In this document: positions 1 through 11,650 of the stretch, piece by piece
Numbering within the stretch: position 1 is the stretch's first letter
Layout of the letters: the number at the start of each line of letters is the position of its first letter
Origin: Callorhinus ursinus
Taxonomy: Eukaryota > Chordata > Mammalia > Carnivora > Otariidae
Direction: 5' to 3'
DNA length: 64,000 nt
Assembly: GCF_003265705.1 (NCBI RefSeq)
Contig: NW_020312867.1
Coordinates: 1,112,600 to 1,176,599, forward strand
Program-made: the position numbers and the translations under genes
The notes under the pieces: generated by a model
Seen by the model: only the letters and a program-made list of their open reading frames with translations
Databases searched by the model: none
Told to the model about the DNA's origin: nothing

Positions 1-774
1 CAGTGGTGGAGTGGGGAGAATGAAGTCATTATCATGACAAAACCCTGTGAATCACACGATCTACAAAGCAAAATCCAGAAAAACAAAAATTGCCCATATA
101 TAAGTCGAAAATACAGTTTTTCCTTGGATTCTCCAGCACATACACACAGGAAAGAAAAGAGGAGGGGTGGGGGAAAAGATTTATGGACAATGACGCTCAC
201 CGCAGCACTGTTTAGATACATTGTTTACAATCGAGAATTACCAGAAGCAACCCAAGCGTCTACACAATTGGAGACTGATTCGGTAAATTATGGAACATTC
301 ATGTGATGGAATATTCTGCATTCTGTATCTTTGAGGAATTTTTAATGATGGGGGAAATGCCTGATATATAGTGTAGAATGGAAAACAAGAGATCAAAACT
401 GTACATTCAATACGCTCTCAATTGGAAAGGAAAAATGCATTCCACACAGGCACATGCTGCTCACTGGAAAAAGAGAATTAAGATATGAACTGTGGTTATA
501 AGTGATTTTTATTTCATGGTGGTCAGAATTTTCCAAGCATTTAAAAATACGTACGTACTACCTTCATAACCAGAATTTTCCAGTTTCACTAAAAAACAAA
601 AATCCTCCGCGGAATGATAGCCAGTGGTAAGAACTACATTTCTGGTGAAATTTCTAGGGCAGAAATGAGGTCTCAAGCTGGCTGACCCCGTGAAGCAAAT
701 GCTGAAGCTGAGACTCCTATGTTGGGTAGGAAGTTAAATAGACCTATTAATGATACCCCTTTCTTTGTATCGTG

Positions 775-1074
775 CAGGGGTCGGCGGTCCAATGGCTCAG
801 TCATGCAGTTTTGAACTGCTCGCAAGTTAAGAACGATTTCTATTTTTTTTTTTAACGGTTGGGGGAAAAAGTCAAAGAAGAATCGTATTTAATGACACAT
901 GAAAATTATATGAAAGCCAAATATCATTGTCAGTAAATGAAGTTGAGCTGGAATGCAAGCTCATTTGTTTATGCATTGCTTTTGGCTGCTTCCTCCATCA
1001 GAACAGAGACAGGATGGCCCACACAGCCTACATTTCTTATCTGGCCCTTTACAGAGCAAACTTGCTGATCTCTG
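775..1074 (-). mobile_element. MER1-type hAT element
   Basis: Low end CAGGGGTCGGC and high end TTGCTGATCTCTG resemble MER1-type termini. Internal blocks ATGACACATGAAAATTATATG and TTATCTGGCCCTTTACAGAG match that family in reverse. The possible 8-bp target duplications are diverged. Confidence 0.7.
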
Positions 1075-1740
1075 GTGCAGTGCTTTTTAGCTAACAAAGC
1101 ATGTTGAAAACCACAGTCATTTCCCTCCTACAATAAAAGCCTCGTGGTCCTAGGCAGGAGAGGAAGAAATCTATATACATTTGAGGTAGACCGATGCATC
1201 CTGGCCAGGAGGGGCGTGGGCAGATCAGGTTCCATGTCTTCACCTGCCAAGAAATGCAGGGCACAGAGCCCCAAGAGCCTGCTGCCGCTCCTCACCTCTC
1301 TCCCCACTGGCACACCACCACCCCCCGCCAGCCCCAGCTCAGCCGCCCTAAGCAGCTGAGCTTCCTGTCAAGAGTGTGACCTTCTGAAACCTGGGTGGTG
1401 GGGGCTGCAGCTGCAGGAAGGAAGGTATTTTTATCCAGACCCTGCTTCCTGTTTGACGGCTGGAGGGTTTCATGTGCTGGTGTTTGGTTTTGTCATTTCT
1501 GGTACAGACTCCGCTCCCTGGCCACATCAGAACAGAGCTGTCTCCTAACAGGGCAGCTGCCTGCCACCCAGGCCCACCACCGACCACCTGTCCTTCGGTC
1601 TCCCCCGGCTGCTACACGCACAGCCTCTTGTGCAACCTGCAGAAACCAGGGCACCTCGCTGGGCAGGGAGAACCACTCCTTGATCAGAGGGTAGGTGGCT
1701 GGGCCGGGGCACGGGGGATGCAAGTCTGCAGGTTCTCCAG
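1075..1740. other. No gene or repeat recognised
   Basis: Moderately GC-rich unique sequence. Overlapping short frames on both strands lack any recognisable domain. The stretch 1-774 is likewise unassigned. Confidence 0.5.
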
Positions 1741-1834
1741 AGCTTCTGGAACCTACTGCTCTTAGCAAGGCCTAGCTTGGAGAGGACAGCTTCTGGAACC
1801 CACTGCTGTTAGCAAGGCCTGGCTTGGGGAGAAC
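1741..1834 (+). repeat. Tandem duplication, 47-bp unit x 2
   Basis: The unit begins AGCTTCTGGAACC and includes TTAGCAAGGCCT; copies 1741-1787 and 1788-1834 differ at a few positions. Confidence 0.92.
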
Positions 1835-1989
1835 CAGGCTGCCGATGGAGGCAGAGTTAAGTCCAGGACTTCGGAATGTCATTTGCTGATGCTCCCAGCA
1901 GCAGATGAAAATGGATGGTCCTCAACCGTCCTATCCCCAGGACTCAGCCAGATGTGGGAACAGGGAGCAAACACGTCAGCATCTAACAA

Positions 1990-2205
1990 GCCAGTGATAG
2001 CAAGAGTGAACATGTACTGGGCACTTACTGTGTGCCTAGCACTGAGCAGGAATTAGCTCACTAAATCCCCACAACAGCCCTGGGCAGGAGCCAGGCAACC
2101 TCTCTGATCACTCTTATTTTACAACTGGGGATACTGAGGCACAGTGACTCTTATCAGCTTGCTAGTCAAACCACTCAGCTGGCAAGAGACTCTAGTAGCC
2201 CTGCA
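1990..2205 (+). mobile_element. MIR
   Basis: TACTGGGCACTTACTGTGTGCC, then GGGGATACTGAGGCACAG: MIR 5' and core in order. Confidence 0.85.
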
Positions 2206-2484
2206 CTTGAGCAAGCCCATGCTTGCTCTGCCAGGATGATTTCAATGCATGTCTTGGAGCTAAGCCTGATCCCAGGTCTCAAGAGCTGGGGAATCTGCAG
2301 TCCAGAACCTTCCTGTTTCCTATTCCGCCAGCACACTTGGCACCAGGCTCTGAGCCAGAGGAACGAATTTAGTCTGACCTGTGCTACAATCATTCCCACC
2401 CTGGAGAGAGGACACCAGAACGTACCGCTGGGGGATAGGCAAACCACCTAAGCATGGCACCTGGCATGCAAACACAAGTGTCAC

Positions 2485-2630
2485 GGCTAAGGATTCAGAC
2501 CCCATTAGCCAGTGATCTGATCCCAGGCCCGTCATCTTCTCTATCTGAGCCTCAGTTTCCCCCATCTGTAAAAGAGGAGTTATAACCTCATGAGGTTATA
2601 ACACGTTATCTGACAGGTAGATCATAAAGT
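2485..2630 (-). mobile_element. MIR with a palindromic core
   Basis: CTGAGCCTCAGTTTCCCCC then ATCTGTAAAAGAGGAG is antisense MIR core. A 24-bp perfect palindrome (2579-2602) follows inside it. Confidence 0.8.
2579..2602. repeat. 24-bp perfect palindrome
   Basis: The half-site GTTATAACCTCA is followed directly by its reverse complement, with no spacer. Confidence 0.97.
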
Positions 2631-2632
2631 AT

Positions 2633-2667
2633 TGATGATGATGATGACGATGATGATGATGATGATA
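2633..2667 (+). repeat. (TGA)n microsatellite
   Basis: About 11 TGA/GAT units with one ACG interruption. Confidence 0.97.
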
Positions 2668-2939
2668 GCAGTAACAACAATGACAACATGAGTTAGCTGG
2701 CTCTCCCCTCACATAAACTCTCCACAGAAACGTCCTCAAGCTCTCAGCCACCAAATGGTGGCTCCAGGGAGTAAGCATCTTTGGCACTTCTGTGGGATGG
2801 CCACAACATAGAGCCCCACGGCAGCCCGAGTGTGGCAGCCAGTGTCCAAACACGCCCACACGTGCCTTTCGTCCTAGGCCTCACACGGACTAGTGCTGGC
2901 TGGCGTGTGGCACCACGGGACGGAGTGTGGCTTCTGAGG

Positions 2940-3240
2940 CTGGGTCACAAGAGAGGGTGGGCTCCATCTCGCTCCTCGGATCGCTCCCTCGGGGAAGCAG
3001 CCGCCATGTCGGGACGGCACATTAGGCACCCTATGGAAAGACCGCTTAGGGAGGACTGAGGGCCCCTGCCACCAGCCATGGCGGAATCAGAACCCGAAGC
3101 CCCACTCAAGCCCTCAGACGAGGGGAGCCCTGGTGATGGATGACTACAACCTCACGAGAAAGCCTGAGCCAGAACCCCGGCCGCCCAGCTGCCCCAACCT
3201 GAGCCCCCCAGCCCCCCACAGTCAGCCAGGGAAAGTCTGT
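2940..3240 (+). mobile_element. MLT1-like LTR fragment
   Basis: Shares the motif GAAGCAGCCGCCATGTCG and the following layout (CCTGCCACCAGCCATG; CTCACGAGAAAGCCTGAGCC) with the LTR at 24862. More decayed and without clear ends. Confidence 0.6.
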
Positions 3241-3584
3241 GCTGAACCCAACAGCTGACTAAGGGTTCCTATTCTGCACAGTCCCCCGGTGCTGAAAACA
3301 CGTCAGGTATCACCTGGGTCTCTTCCTTGTGGTAGGGGCACAGCCCAGGCTTCCCTACTACGTGAGAATGGACTGGCTCTTGAGGCACCTTCCTGAGCTA
3401 AGGTACCACTGACCTGGTTGGAGAGAAGTGGGGAGGACTCTGCCATCCTCTGCCCCCAGCGGCCACCCAGAGTTTCCTAAATCGCAGACCTGAGGTGCTT
3501 CTCTTGCACTCAAAGACCTCTTATGGCTACCCACTGCCTTCCCAGTGTCCGTGGGTGAGCGAGCCCAGAGGTCCACACACGGTA

Positions 3585-3705
3585 TCCCAGCGGCAGCAGC
3601 AGGACCAGGGAATTTACTGGAAATATAAATCCTGTGGCTCTATCTCAGACCTACTGGATCTATGGTTTGACAAGCCCTCCCAGTGATTCGGATGTTCCAG
3701 CCTCC
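3585..3705. mobile_element. MER5/MER58-type fragment
   Basis: GGAAATATAAATCCTGTGGC, CAGACCTACTGGATC and CCAGTGATTCGGATG resemble MER58-type elements. Confidence 0.45.
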
Positions 3706-3769
3706 TCTGTCATCATTCCTTCCTGTGTCTCCTGGGCTCTAGAAACACCCCACTTCCCCACCCTCATCT

Positions 3770-3845
3770 CCTCTCCACAAATACTCACCAGGCACCAGCT
3801 CGGTGCTAGCTGTGGGCACACATCAGTGAACACGACAGACACCAG
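3770..3845 (+). mobile_element. L2 fragment
   Basis: AATACTCACCAGGCACCAGC then AGTGAACACGACAGACACC resembles L2 3' sense text. Confidence 0.5.
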
Positions 3846-4077
3846 CTCCACCCTCCTCCAGCTTGCAACCTGCCCTCCCCTCATTTTGGAATAGTCTTCC
3901 CTTTGTCCCACCAGCCAAATCCCTGCCCAGCCCTGACGCCACTGCAGGAGACATTCAGTGATCACGAGCTGAACATTAAATGAATGAAGGAATACAAGAC
4001 TGAATGCACCACCTCAGCTAAGTCTTCCTTGACCTTGACTTAGGCGCCCTCAGTGGACAGTGTGCACCTCAACCAGA

Positions 4078-4383
4078 GCCCCTGTCACTCTGCACAGTAG
4101 CCCGTAAGGTGCCACGAACCCTTTGGGGCTGTGGAGCATTTCATATGTGCACAATCCAGACTGAGATGCACTGTGAGTATAAAAGGCACTGAACTCAGAA
4201 GATTTATACAAAAAAAAAGAAGATACGGAAAATATCTCAGTAAGTTTTTTGTACTGACTACATGTTGAAAGGATATATCGAGCTAAAGAAAATACATTAT
4301 ACAATTTCACCTGTTTCTTTTCCACTTTAATTTGGCTACTAGAAAATTTAAAGTTAAGTATGTGGCTCACCTGATTCTTTTAC
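4078..4383 (-). mobile_element. hAT-like element of the GTCCAATAGAAATAT family
   Basis: Shares blocks with 12026-12335 (TGCATGTTGAAA-type centre; TTTCACCTGTTT; TGTGGCTCACCTGATTC). The exact subfamily name is not certain. Confidence 0.55.
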
Positions 4384-4482
4384 TGACTAGCCCTGAGCTA
4401 GACTGCATTTAATCACACAGCTATGGGCGCAGATGTGAACTCCGTGAGGGTACTTCAGTCTGTTTATCCCCCCTCCCTCCCC

Positions 4483-4582
4483 NNNNNNNNNNNNNNNNNN
4501 NNNNNNNNNNNNNNNNNNNNNNNNNNNNNNNNNNNNNNNNNNNNNNNNNNNNNNNNNNNNNNNNNNNNNNNNNNNNNNNNNN
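4483..4582. other. Assembly gap (100 N)
   Basis: Exactly 100 N, a conventional unknown-size gap. Both flanks are pyrimidine-rich (CCCTCCC before, TCCCTTCCTTCC after), so the missing sequence is probably a long CT-rich simple repeat. Confidence 0.98.
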
Positions 4583-5394
4583 TCCCTTCCTTCCTTTCTC
4601 ACGTTCTCCCTCTTTGCCCCTCCCCTCTCCTTCTTCCCACAAACATTTATTGGCCATCTGCTCTTGTGCTCCCACCATGAGACCTGGCACAAAGTAGGTG
4701 CCAACAGCATTTGCTGAATGAATAAACCAACACTCAGAAGCAGACTGATCCAGAGATGACCCTAAGGGAGTTTCCCTCCTATTTAGTTCCCCATACCTGC
4801 TTGTTTGGGTGTAGTTTTCCCCTTTCATTCCAAAGGAAGCCAACTTCCAAAGATGTCCTTATGTAACTCAGCAGGGTCAGTTCTACTCTTGTATATGGGG
4901 CTCAGGTGCACTCAGATCCTGGGGCCAGGACTCTGTGTGCAGGACAAATCGTTCTTGAAGCTCCAAAAGGCTGGCCAGAGCATGGATCTGGGCTTGGAGC
5001 TTTAGTGCCAAGCATTCCAGTGAGGGGAGAGCACTGGGCTGAGCCACGCACTGCCCCCCAAACCCAACCCCAAAGAGCTTGGGAGGATGAGGGTGCAGGT
5101 GGTTCAGCAAGACTTGAGCTTCCAGGCCTACTCTGGGGACTGGGTTAAGAGTGTCCTCGAATCTCAGACTCAGTGCCCCTGACTGCACCCCTCCCCATCC
5201 CCATCCACCAGCCGTCCGGTTTGAGAGCAGTAAGGCACTGGGATGAGCCACAATATCTCAGAGGAACTGCCCTTTCGGGCTGGGAAGGCAGCAAGAACGC
5301 TGGCATTGGGGTGTGGCATTTCGCGCCCTGGGACCCACTTGCCACTAACACAGGTTGTAGCCCTCACACCACGGCCCATCACCGGCAGGAACAT

Positions 5395-5600
5395 CCCTCA
5401 TGCTCCCACTGGTTTTACACCCTTCCCAGCTTAGCGCTGAAGCACTTTTCCTGCCTCAAGGCCCTTGCTTATGTGACTGTTACTGCTAGGATCCTCTCCT
5501 CCAGCCCAGCCTTCTCTTTCTCCATGCCTGGCTCCTTCCCATCCTTCAGGTCTCCTAAAGCCCTTGGAGAGACCTTCCCCGGCTGCCCTCCCTAACCACC
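5395..5600 (-). mobile_element. L2 3' end
   Basis: GCACTTTTCCTGCCTCAAGG, TTCAGGTCTCCTAAAGCCC and GAGACCTTCCCCGGCTG match antisense L2 text. Confidence 0.7.
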
Positions 5601-5809
5601 TCACAGTCCATCACCAAGGCACAGCAGAGGATTTGGGGGGACAAGGGGGGTGAATCGCCACCTATGCCTTCAAGAGTCTTATCTTCCCCTTCAACATACT
5701 CCACAGGCCATGACACAGTGTTTCAGGCATTTATACTGAGAGAAAGAACCCCCCCGCAGGAGTCCATGCTGTTATTCCACTTGAATGACATTCTAGAACA
5801 AGCAAAACT

Positions 5810-6495
5810 AATTGGGCAATTCATACCCACTAGGGTGGCTGTAATCAAAAAGCAGACAAAACAAGTGTTGGCGAGGGTGTGGAGAAATTGGAACCCTCAT
5901 GTATTGCTGGTGGGAATGTAAAATGGCACAGCTGCTCTGGAAAAGTCTGACAGTGCCCTAAAAACGAAAACAGAATGACCATATGATCCAGCAATTCCAC
6001 ACGTAGGTAGGTGCCCCAAATCATTGGAAACAGGAACTCAAATACCTGTACGCTCATGTTCACAACAGCACTATTCACAATAGCTAAAAACTAGGCAAAA
6101 GGTGGAAACAACCCAAGTGTGTACATACTTTTGGTCACAAAAGGGAGTGAAGTACTGACGTGTGCTACAATACGGATGGACCTTGGAAACATTATGCTAA
6201 GTGAAAGAAGCCAGGCTCAAAAGGTAACATACCAGAGGACCCCATTTATAAGAGAAACCAAAATAGGTATGCCCGTAGGGACAGCAAACAGACTGCTGTT
6301 GCCAGGGGCTGCAGGGAGGGGAGAATGGGAAGTGACTGCTTAATGTGTACAGAACTGCCTTGTGGGGGGGGGGTGGAAATGTTCTGGAACTCCATGGAGG
6401 TGGCGGTCACACAAGACTATGAACATACTAAATTGTCAGACTTGTATACTTAAAAACGGTTAGTTTTATGTTATGTGAATTTCACCTCAAACAAA
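5810..6495 (+). mobile_element. Old L1 3' end
   Basis: Runs through ORF2-end and 3'-UTR text: GCTGGTGGGAATGTAAAATGG, CCAGCAATTCCAC, GCACTATTCACAATAGC, AAGTGAAAGAAGCCAGGC, ending TATGTGAATTTCACCTC and an A-rich tail. Frames are broken by stops and indels. Confidence 0.85.
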
Positions 6496-6650
6496 CAAAC
6501 AAAACAACTAACCTGTAGTGGTAAAAAAAAAAAACAAAAACAAAAGCAAAAAACCACCCATCAGAATAGAACTTGCCACAGGGTGGGTAGAGGACTGGCT
6601 GGGGAGGCGCATGAGGGAAATTTCTGGAGGGATGGTGATATTCAAGACCC

Positions 6651-6922
6651 ACACCGTCCAACAGAAATATAATGTGGGCCACATATGTACTTTTTTAATT
6701 TTCTGGTAGTGACATTATAAAATAAATAGGCTTTAATAACAATATATTTTCATCTTAATAATATTTTTAATCTTAATACTACATTTTAATCTTACTATAT
6801 TTTAATTTTTAGTAATACGCTTTATTTAACCCACTATATCCAAAATATTATCATTTCAATATGTCATAAATATTTTTAAATTCTGTATCTTGACTGTGGT
6901 GTTGGTCACACAAATCTCCATC
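6651..6922 (+). mobile_element. hAT-like element of the GTCCAATAGAAATAT family
   Basis: Begins ACCGTCCAACAGAAATATAATG and GGGCCACATATGTAC; the AT-rich centre includes TTATTTAACCCACTATATCC and AATATTATCATTTCAATATG. Opposite orientation to the copies at 4078 and 12026. Confidence 0.6.
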
Positions 6923-6946
6923 TGTGATTTAAAAAACTGCAGAGCT

Positions 6947-6948
<2 letters not shown>

Positions 6949-6988
<40 letters not shown>
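6949..6988 (+). repeat. (AC)20 microsatellite
   Basis: Uninterrupted AC dinucleotide run. Confidence 0.98.
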
Positions 6989-6990
<2 letters not shown>

Positions 6991-7009
6991 GTGCATGAAA
7001 ACTAGCAAA

Positions 7010-7190
7010 AAAAAATCCAGTAGATTTGATGAGTTGTATCAATGTTAATTTCCTGGTTGTGAGACTATGTTACAGTTTTGTAAGATGTTACCATTGGGGT
7101 AAACTGGGCAAAGGGTAGAAGGGATCTCTCTATCATTTTTTTATCTGTATGTGAACCTAAATTATCTCAAAATAAAAAGGCATGAGTTTT
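7010..7190 (+). mobile_element. LINE 3'-UTR fragment (L1M-like)
   Basis: GTATCAATGTTAATTTCCTGG to CTCAAAATAAAAAGGC resembles the 3' end of old L1-type LINEs. Confidence 0.5.
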
Positions 7191-7419
7191 TTGCTCACTG
7201 GGGCAGGGCCTTGAACTCCAGACACAAAAGGGAAAAGCGATGTGGGTGTGCAGCCACTCACACAGACTTGTCAGGCTCCTATACTGGGCTGCCACTCAAA
7301 TAGATGGAGCCATGCCACAAGGATTCCTGGCAGGGAGCAGGCTGAGTCAGGGGCTCAGCACCCCCACAAGCCTGCACATCTATGGCTAAACACCAACTGA
7401 CGGAGTTGAAGACTAATGA

Positions 7420-7690
7420 GAGCTGATAGCTACCATGCTTTGGAACCTTTCTCTATGCTGGACACTGTGTTAAAGCAAGGCTGCATCTTGTCCTCGGTAC
7501 AACACTTTTTTTTTTTTTGGTACAACACTTTTAAGTAGGTGATATTATTTCTCTTTAGCCAGAAGAGAAACAGAGGCACAGAGAGGTTGAGTGATTTGCC
7601 CAAGATCACCCAGCAAGCAGCAGAGCTGGGATTTGAGCCCAGATGGTCTCACTCCAAAGCCCTGGGTCTGATCCATGCACGCTGGTGACT
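7420..7690 (+). mobile_element. MIR interrupted by a poly(T) insertion
   Basis: CAGAGGCACAGAGAGGTTGAG and GATTTGCCCAAGATCACCC are MIR core. The 5' half is interrupted at 7497-7532 by a duplicated GGTACAACACTTTT around a T run. Confidence 0.85.
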
Positions 7691-7977
7691 CCCAGGCTGG
7701 GTGCCTGGTGGATCTTTAACCACCCCCTGGAACTAACCCCCCCCATCACTCCCATCAGCACCAGGTTGAATGTTTGCGCATTAATGCACTGAAGAGGCCA
7801 GAGGAACCATGACCACAGTGCCCTTTGCCCATCGCTGCAGGGGGTGGGCCTTAGGGTGGGCTGTCATGCGTGCACACGTGTGTGCGTCCCTCTGGGCCCG
7901 GCCCTGTCCCTCCTCAAGTCCCTTTAAAAACAGCAGTTTCAGAACAAAAACAAAGACAAAACAAAACAGCAGTTTCT

Positions 7978-8405
7978 CCATCTACCGATGAACAGATAGA
8001 CGCAATGTGGCACATCCACAGAAAGGACTATTATCCAACCATAAAAAAGAAAGAAGTGCTGATGCAACGGATGAACCTTGAAAGGCTGATAACCAGGTGA
8101 ATGAAGTCAGACATCAAAGTCACATATGATGACGGTATGATCCAGTTTACATGGGACGTCCATGTCCAGAATAAGTAAATCCACAGATTAAGAAAGCAGA
8201 CTGGTGTTTACTGGGGGCTGAGGAGAGGGGACCCAAGGAATGACTGCTAATGGGAACAAGACTTCCTTTTGGGATGATGACAATGTTCCGGAACTAGGTA
8301 GGGGCGATGGCCGCACAACACTGTGAATGTACTCAGTGCCCCTGACTTGTACACTTTGAAACAGTCCATTTTAAGTTACGTGAGTTGCGCTTCAAATCTT
8401 AAAAA
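7978..8405 (+). mobile_element. Old L1 3' end
   Basis: AATGTGGCACATCCACAG, GGATGAACCTTGAAAGG, GTGAATGAAGTCAGACATC and CTTGTACACTTTGAAACAG follow the L1 order. The SINE-like poly(A) is absent. Confidence 0.8.
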
Positions 8406-8664
8406 ACTCAGTAGTTTCCAGACTTCAGGGCACTTTAACTCCACAAGCACACCTGGATTCCTGACATAACCGGGGAGAGCTATGTCTGGGTCTGGGTGGC
8501 CCACCCTCCATCCCAGGTGCCCCCGCATGCCCAGCTGTGCCCTCTCTGTGGGAAAAGACTTTCTCCGCCTCACATTCCAGACATCCACGGGGTAAGTGGA
8601 GAGCAAACAGATCCCTTTGGGCCAGGTTCTGAGAAGCTAACCACAATAGGGGTGCAGGTAGACA

Positions 8665-8855
8665 ACTGCCAACATTTGTGGGACCCTTACTAGGTGCCGA
8701 GCGCTCTGCACACCATCCTATTTTGTCCTCACAACAACCGTGAGTTTCGTGCGGCTGCTACTCCCATTTCACAGAAGAGGGAAAGAGGCTCAGAGATCAA
8801 GCTCACTGCTGAAGTTCACCTAGCAAGTAAGTGGTAGAACTCACACGTGTCCCGC
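8665..8855 (+). mobile_element. MIR
   Basis: CTTACTAGGTGCCGAGC, CCTCACAACAACCGTGAG and CCATTTCACAGAAGAGG in MIR order. Confidence 0.85.
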
Positions 8856-9074
8856 TCATCCAGCTGCACACTCAGCCAACAGAGGACCGCACGCCTAGGG
8901 TTTGGGGGCTCCTCTGTTCTCAGGGGCCCACAGCCTGTGTGATTACTCTCCCTCCAAAACCAGGAGCGGGGATCAAAGCTCACAAGCTTTTGAAACACAG
9001 GTGCTGAAGGCTGTCCTCAGATTAGAGACAGGCTCTGCACAGGCAGACCACGATTACACAGAAGCCACGGTACG

Positions 9075-9240
9075 GACTGACGGACCTGGTCCAAACCCTG
9101 CTCTTCACACACTTCCTGGCTGTGTGAGCTCTGGGCAAGGTGACAACCTCTCTGAGCCTGTCTCCTCATCGGTGAAGTCAAGCTCACGTTACAAGCACAC
9201 AGGTGATGCACAGGAAGGACACAGCACTGTGCAGGACTCA
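9075..9240 (-). mobile_element. MIR
   Basis: GGCTGTGTGAGCTCTGGGC and AACCTCTCTGAGCCTG are antisense MIR text. Confidence 0.75.
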
Positions 9241-10190
9241 GGGTAGGTGCCCTAGGAGAAGTCAGAGCTGGGGCAGGCTCATAGGCAGAAGGGTGCAGGG
9301 GGAAGGCAGAGTGTGCTGGGGGAAGAAGCGTCTACTTCTCCTCTGGTCCTTGCACACCCCAGGCCCCAGGGCCATCTTATACTTGCCATGTTGGAGCCTG
9401 GTGTTTTCCTGGGCTTGGACAAGAGTAGGATTTGTCTCACACTCCAAATTGGAAACTCAGGTCATTCTGAATCCAGCCTGGCTAAGGGGACAGAGCCCAA
9501 GGGACAGAGAGCCCTGTGGGACTGGGGCTGAGGCCACTGGCAGGATTTCAGGCCAACCCAGCCCATTTGCTGGTGCTTTCCCAGCCAGAAGGAGGCCACG
9601 CTAATTAAGTGGAATGTGCCAGCCTGCAAATCGATTTCTGCAGCTCCAACTCTGAGAGGGGCCAGCAGCTCCCAAACTGGGTCAGACACTGTTACTCCCT
9701 CAGAGTCCCCCAGAAGCACCAACTTCTTACCTGCATCTCTGCTGGTGAAGCTAGGCCCCACACACTCCCCACCCTGGTGCCTGTGTTTGGGTCACTGACC
9801 AAGGTCTTAACCTCCAACGTCCCAGCCCACCTCAATGGGCATTGCACTCCTCTCTGGAGAGGTGGCTCCTCCCCCGGCTACCCCACAATGCCAGGCTCAG
9901 AGGTCCGGGGGGGTGCTTGGGGGGGGCGGGCATGGCCATGGATCATGGCTGGTTCAGGGTCAAGGCATCTGGGGCTGCAAGCCCAGCTCATGGGCAGGGC
10001 CTAGCAGAAACTGCTGAGTTCATCAATGAGAACAGAAGGAACCAGCCCAAAGAAAGTCCAAACAGGAGGCAAAAGGGGCATCTTGGGGGTTAAAGATTAC
10101 CAGCTAGAAGGCCCGGGTTGAGGGGCAGAGCTCAGACAAGGCCTTCAACAGAAGCCATGAGCCATGGCCCAGATATGCTGGGGATATCCT

Positions 10191-10393
10191 TTTTTTTTTT
10201 TTTAAGATTTTATTTATTTATTTGACAGAGAGAGAGAGATAGCGAGAGCAGGAACACAAGCAGGGGGAGCGGGAGAGAGAGAGGCAGGCCTCCCGCGGAG
10301 CAGGGAGCCCGATGCGGGGCTCGATCCCAGGATCCTGGGATCATGACCTGAGCCGAAGGCAGACGCTTAACGACTGGGCCACCCAGGCGCCCC
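10191..10393 (-). mobile_element. Can-SINE, full length
   Basis: Reads on the minus strand: poly(T), TTTATTTATTTGACAGAGAG, then the complement of the tRNA-like head ending GGCCACCCAGGCGCCC. It is flanked by a perfect 17-bp target duplication, TATGCTGGGGATATCCT (10174-10190 and 10394-10410). It sits against the start of a MIR. Confidence 0.97.
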
Positions 10394-10410
10394 TATGCTG
10401 GGGATATCCT

Positions 10411-10660
10411 AACAGTACTAAAAGACTGTGTTTCTCAGGGGCTCGCTATGTGCCAGAAGTCTGCCCATGCAGGGGACATACATTTCCTTATTTAAATCTT
10501 GCAGCATCCTGTCAGTGTCTCCATCTTACAGATGGTAAAACGGAGGCTCAGAGAGACGGAGTGACTTGCTCAAGGCCACAAGAGAGTCAGAACTGGACCC
10601 CAGGCCCAGCTGACTGCCAAGTCCTTGCTCTCCACCATTTGCTAATCTGCTTCTTGACTC
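10411..10660 (+). mobile_element. MIR next to a Can-SINE
   Basis: CCATCTTACAGATGGTAAAACG and GACTTGCTCAAGGCCAC are MIR core. The Can-SINE at 10191 inserted at its left edge. Confidence 0.8.
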
Positions 10661-11439
10661 ATGGGAAAATCTCCCACAGTGCACGCATGGGGGCCCGCCA
10701 GGCTGCTGGGGCTTCACTGAGCCTTGGCTTCAGATGTGACTCAATTGCCCTGGCCTATGAGCTCCCCGGGACCAGTGCTCAACACCATCCTGCTGCCAGA
10801 GCTGGCTGCCTGTGCCCTGTGGATACCCCCAGGCTCCGGGGCCTGACCAGTAGGGATGCCATGAGGATCAGCCTCCCGGCTGTACCCACAGCAGACAGTG
10901 ATGAGTCAGGCCCCAGGGAGGACGTGGAGGACTTCGTAAATCAAAGGAAGCTGGCTGAAGCTGGAACTTCCAGTGGAGCGTACCCTGAGACCCCCGGGGG
11001 CAGTGGCTGCTGTCTGGCCAAGCCTCCAGTTTGCTGGGGGGTTTGCAAGGTGAGGGAGGGGCTGGCTCTCTGCGGGACAAGTGGGGAGATGTGAAGAGGC
11101 TGTCGGTGGAGGGTATGAGAGCAAGGACTGACAGAGAAGGCCGGGAGACTGGCACAGGGAACTGAACTGGACGGCAGGGCGCGCTGACCAGGCACTGCTG
11201 GGTTACAGTCCTCTCCCCTGTCTCTCTACAAAGCTGTCAGTGCCACCTTCCCACTGAGAAAGCACAACAGCCACGGTGCCCCTGGCACTGCTCCGGCAGC
11301 CCACCCGGGGCCCTGGAAGGTCCCTTGTGCGAGGTGTAGGAGGTCCTTATCCGCTGAAGAAGTCCCATGACCCTCTCCGTCCCACATACGGTCTGACCTC
11401 TGATTGCCACAAAGGGGGGCAGCTTAGTGTGGAGATGAG

Positions 11440-11650
11440 GGCACGAGTCCGAATGTCTGAGTTCAGTTCCCAGGTCTGCCCCTAACTCGCTGTGTGACTT
11501 CGGGCAAGTTACTTTACCTCTTTGTGCATATGTTTCCACAACTGCAGAAACCAGGTAATCACAGAACCTCTCATAAGGTGTTGGGATTCAATGGGGTGAA
11601 TATTTATGAAGCACTTTAAATGTCTGGCACATAGCAAGTGCTACTAAGCT
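11440..11650 (-). mobile_element. MIR
   Basis: CTGTGTGACTTCGGGCAAG, TACTTTACCTCTTTGTGC and CTGGCACATAGCAAGTG in antisense order. Confidence 0.85.

Noticed and set aside
4387..4843. Frames containing runs of X
   Set aside because: They cross the 100-N gap and have no support.
10191..10393. tRNA-like sequence as a functional tRNA gene
   Set aside because: The tRNA-related head belongs to a Can-SINE with A-rich tail and target duplications, as do the other seven copies.
10312..11094. 260-codon open frame
   Set aside because: It starts inside a Can-SINE and runs through a MIR, with no recognisable domain or splice context.
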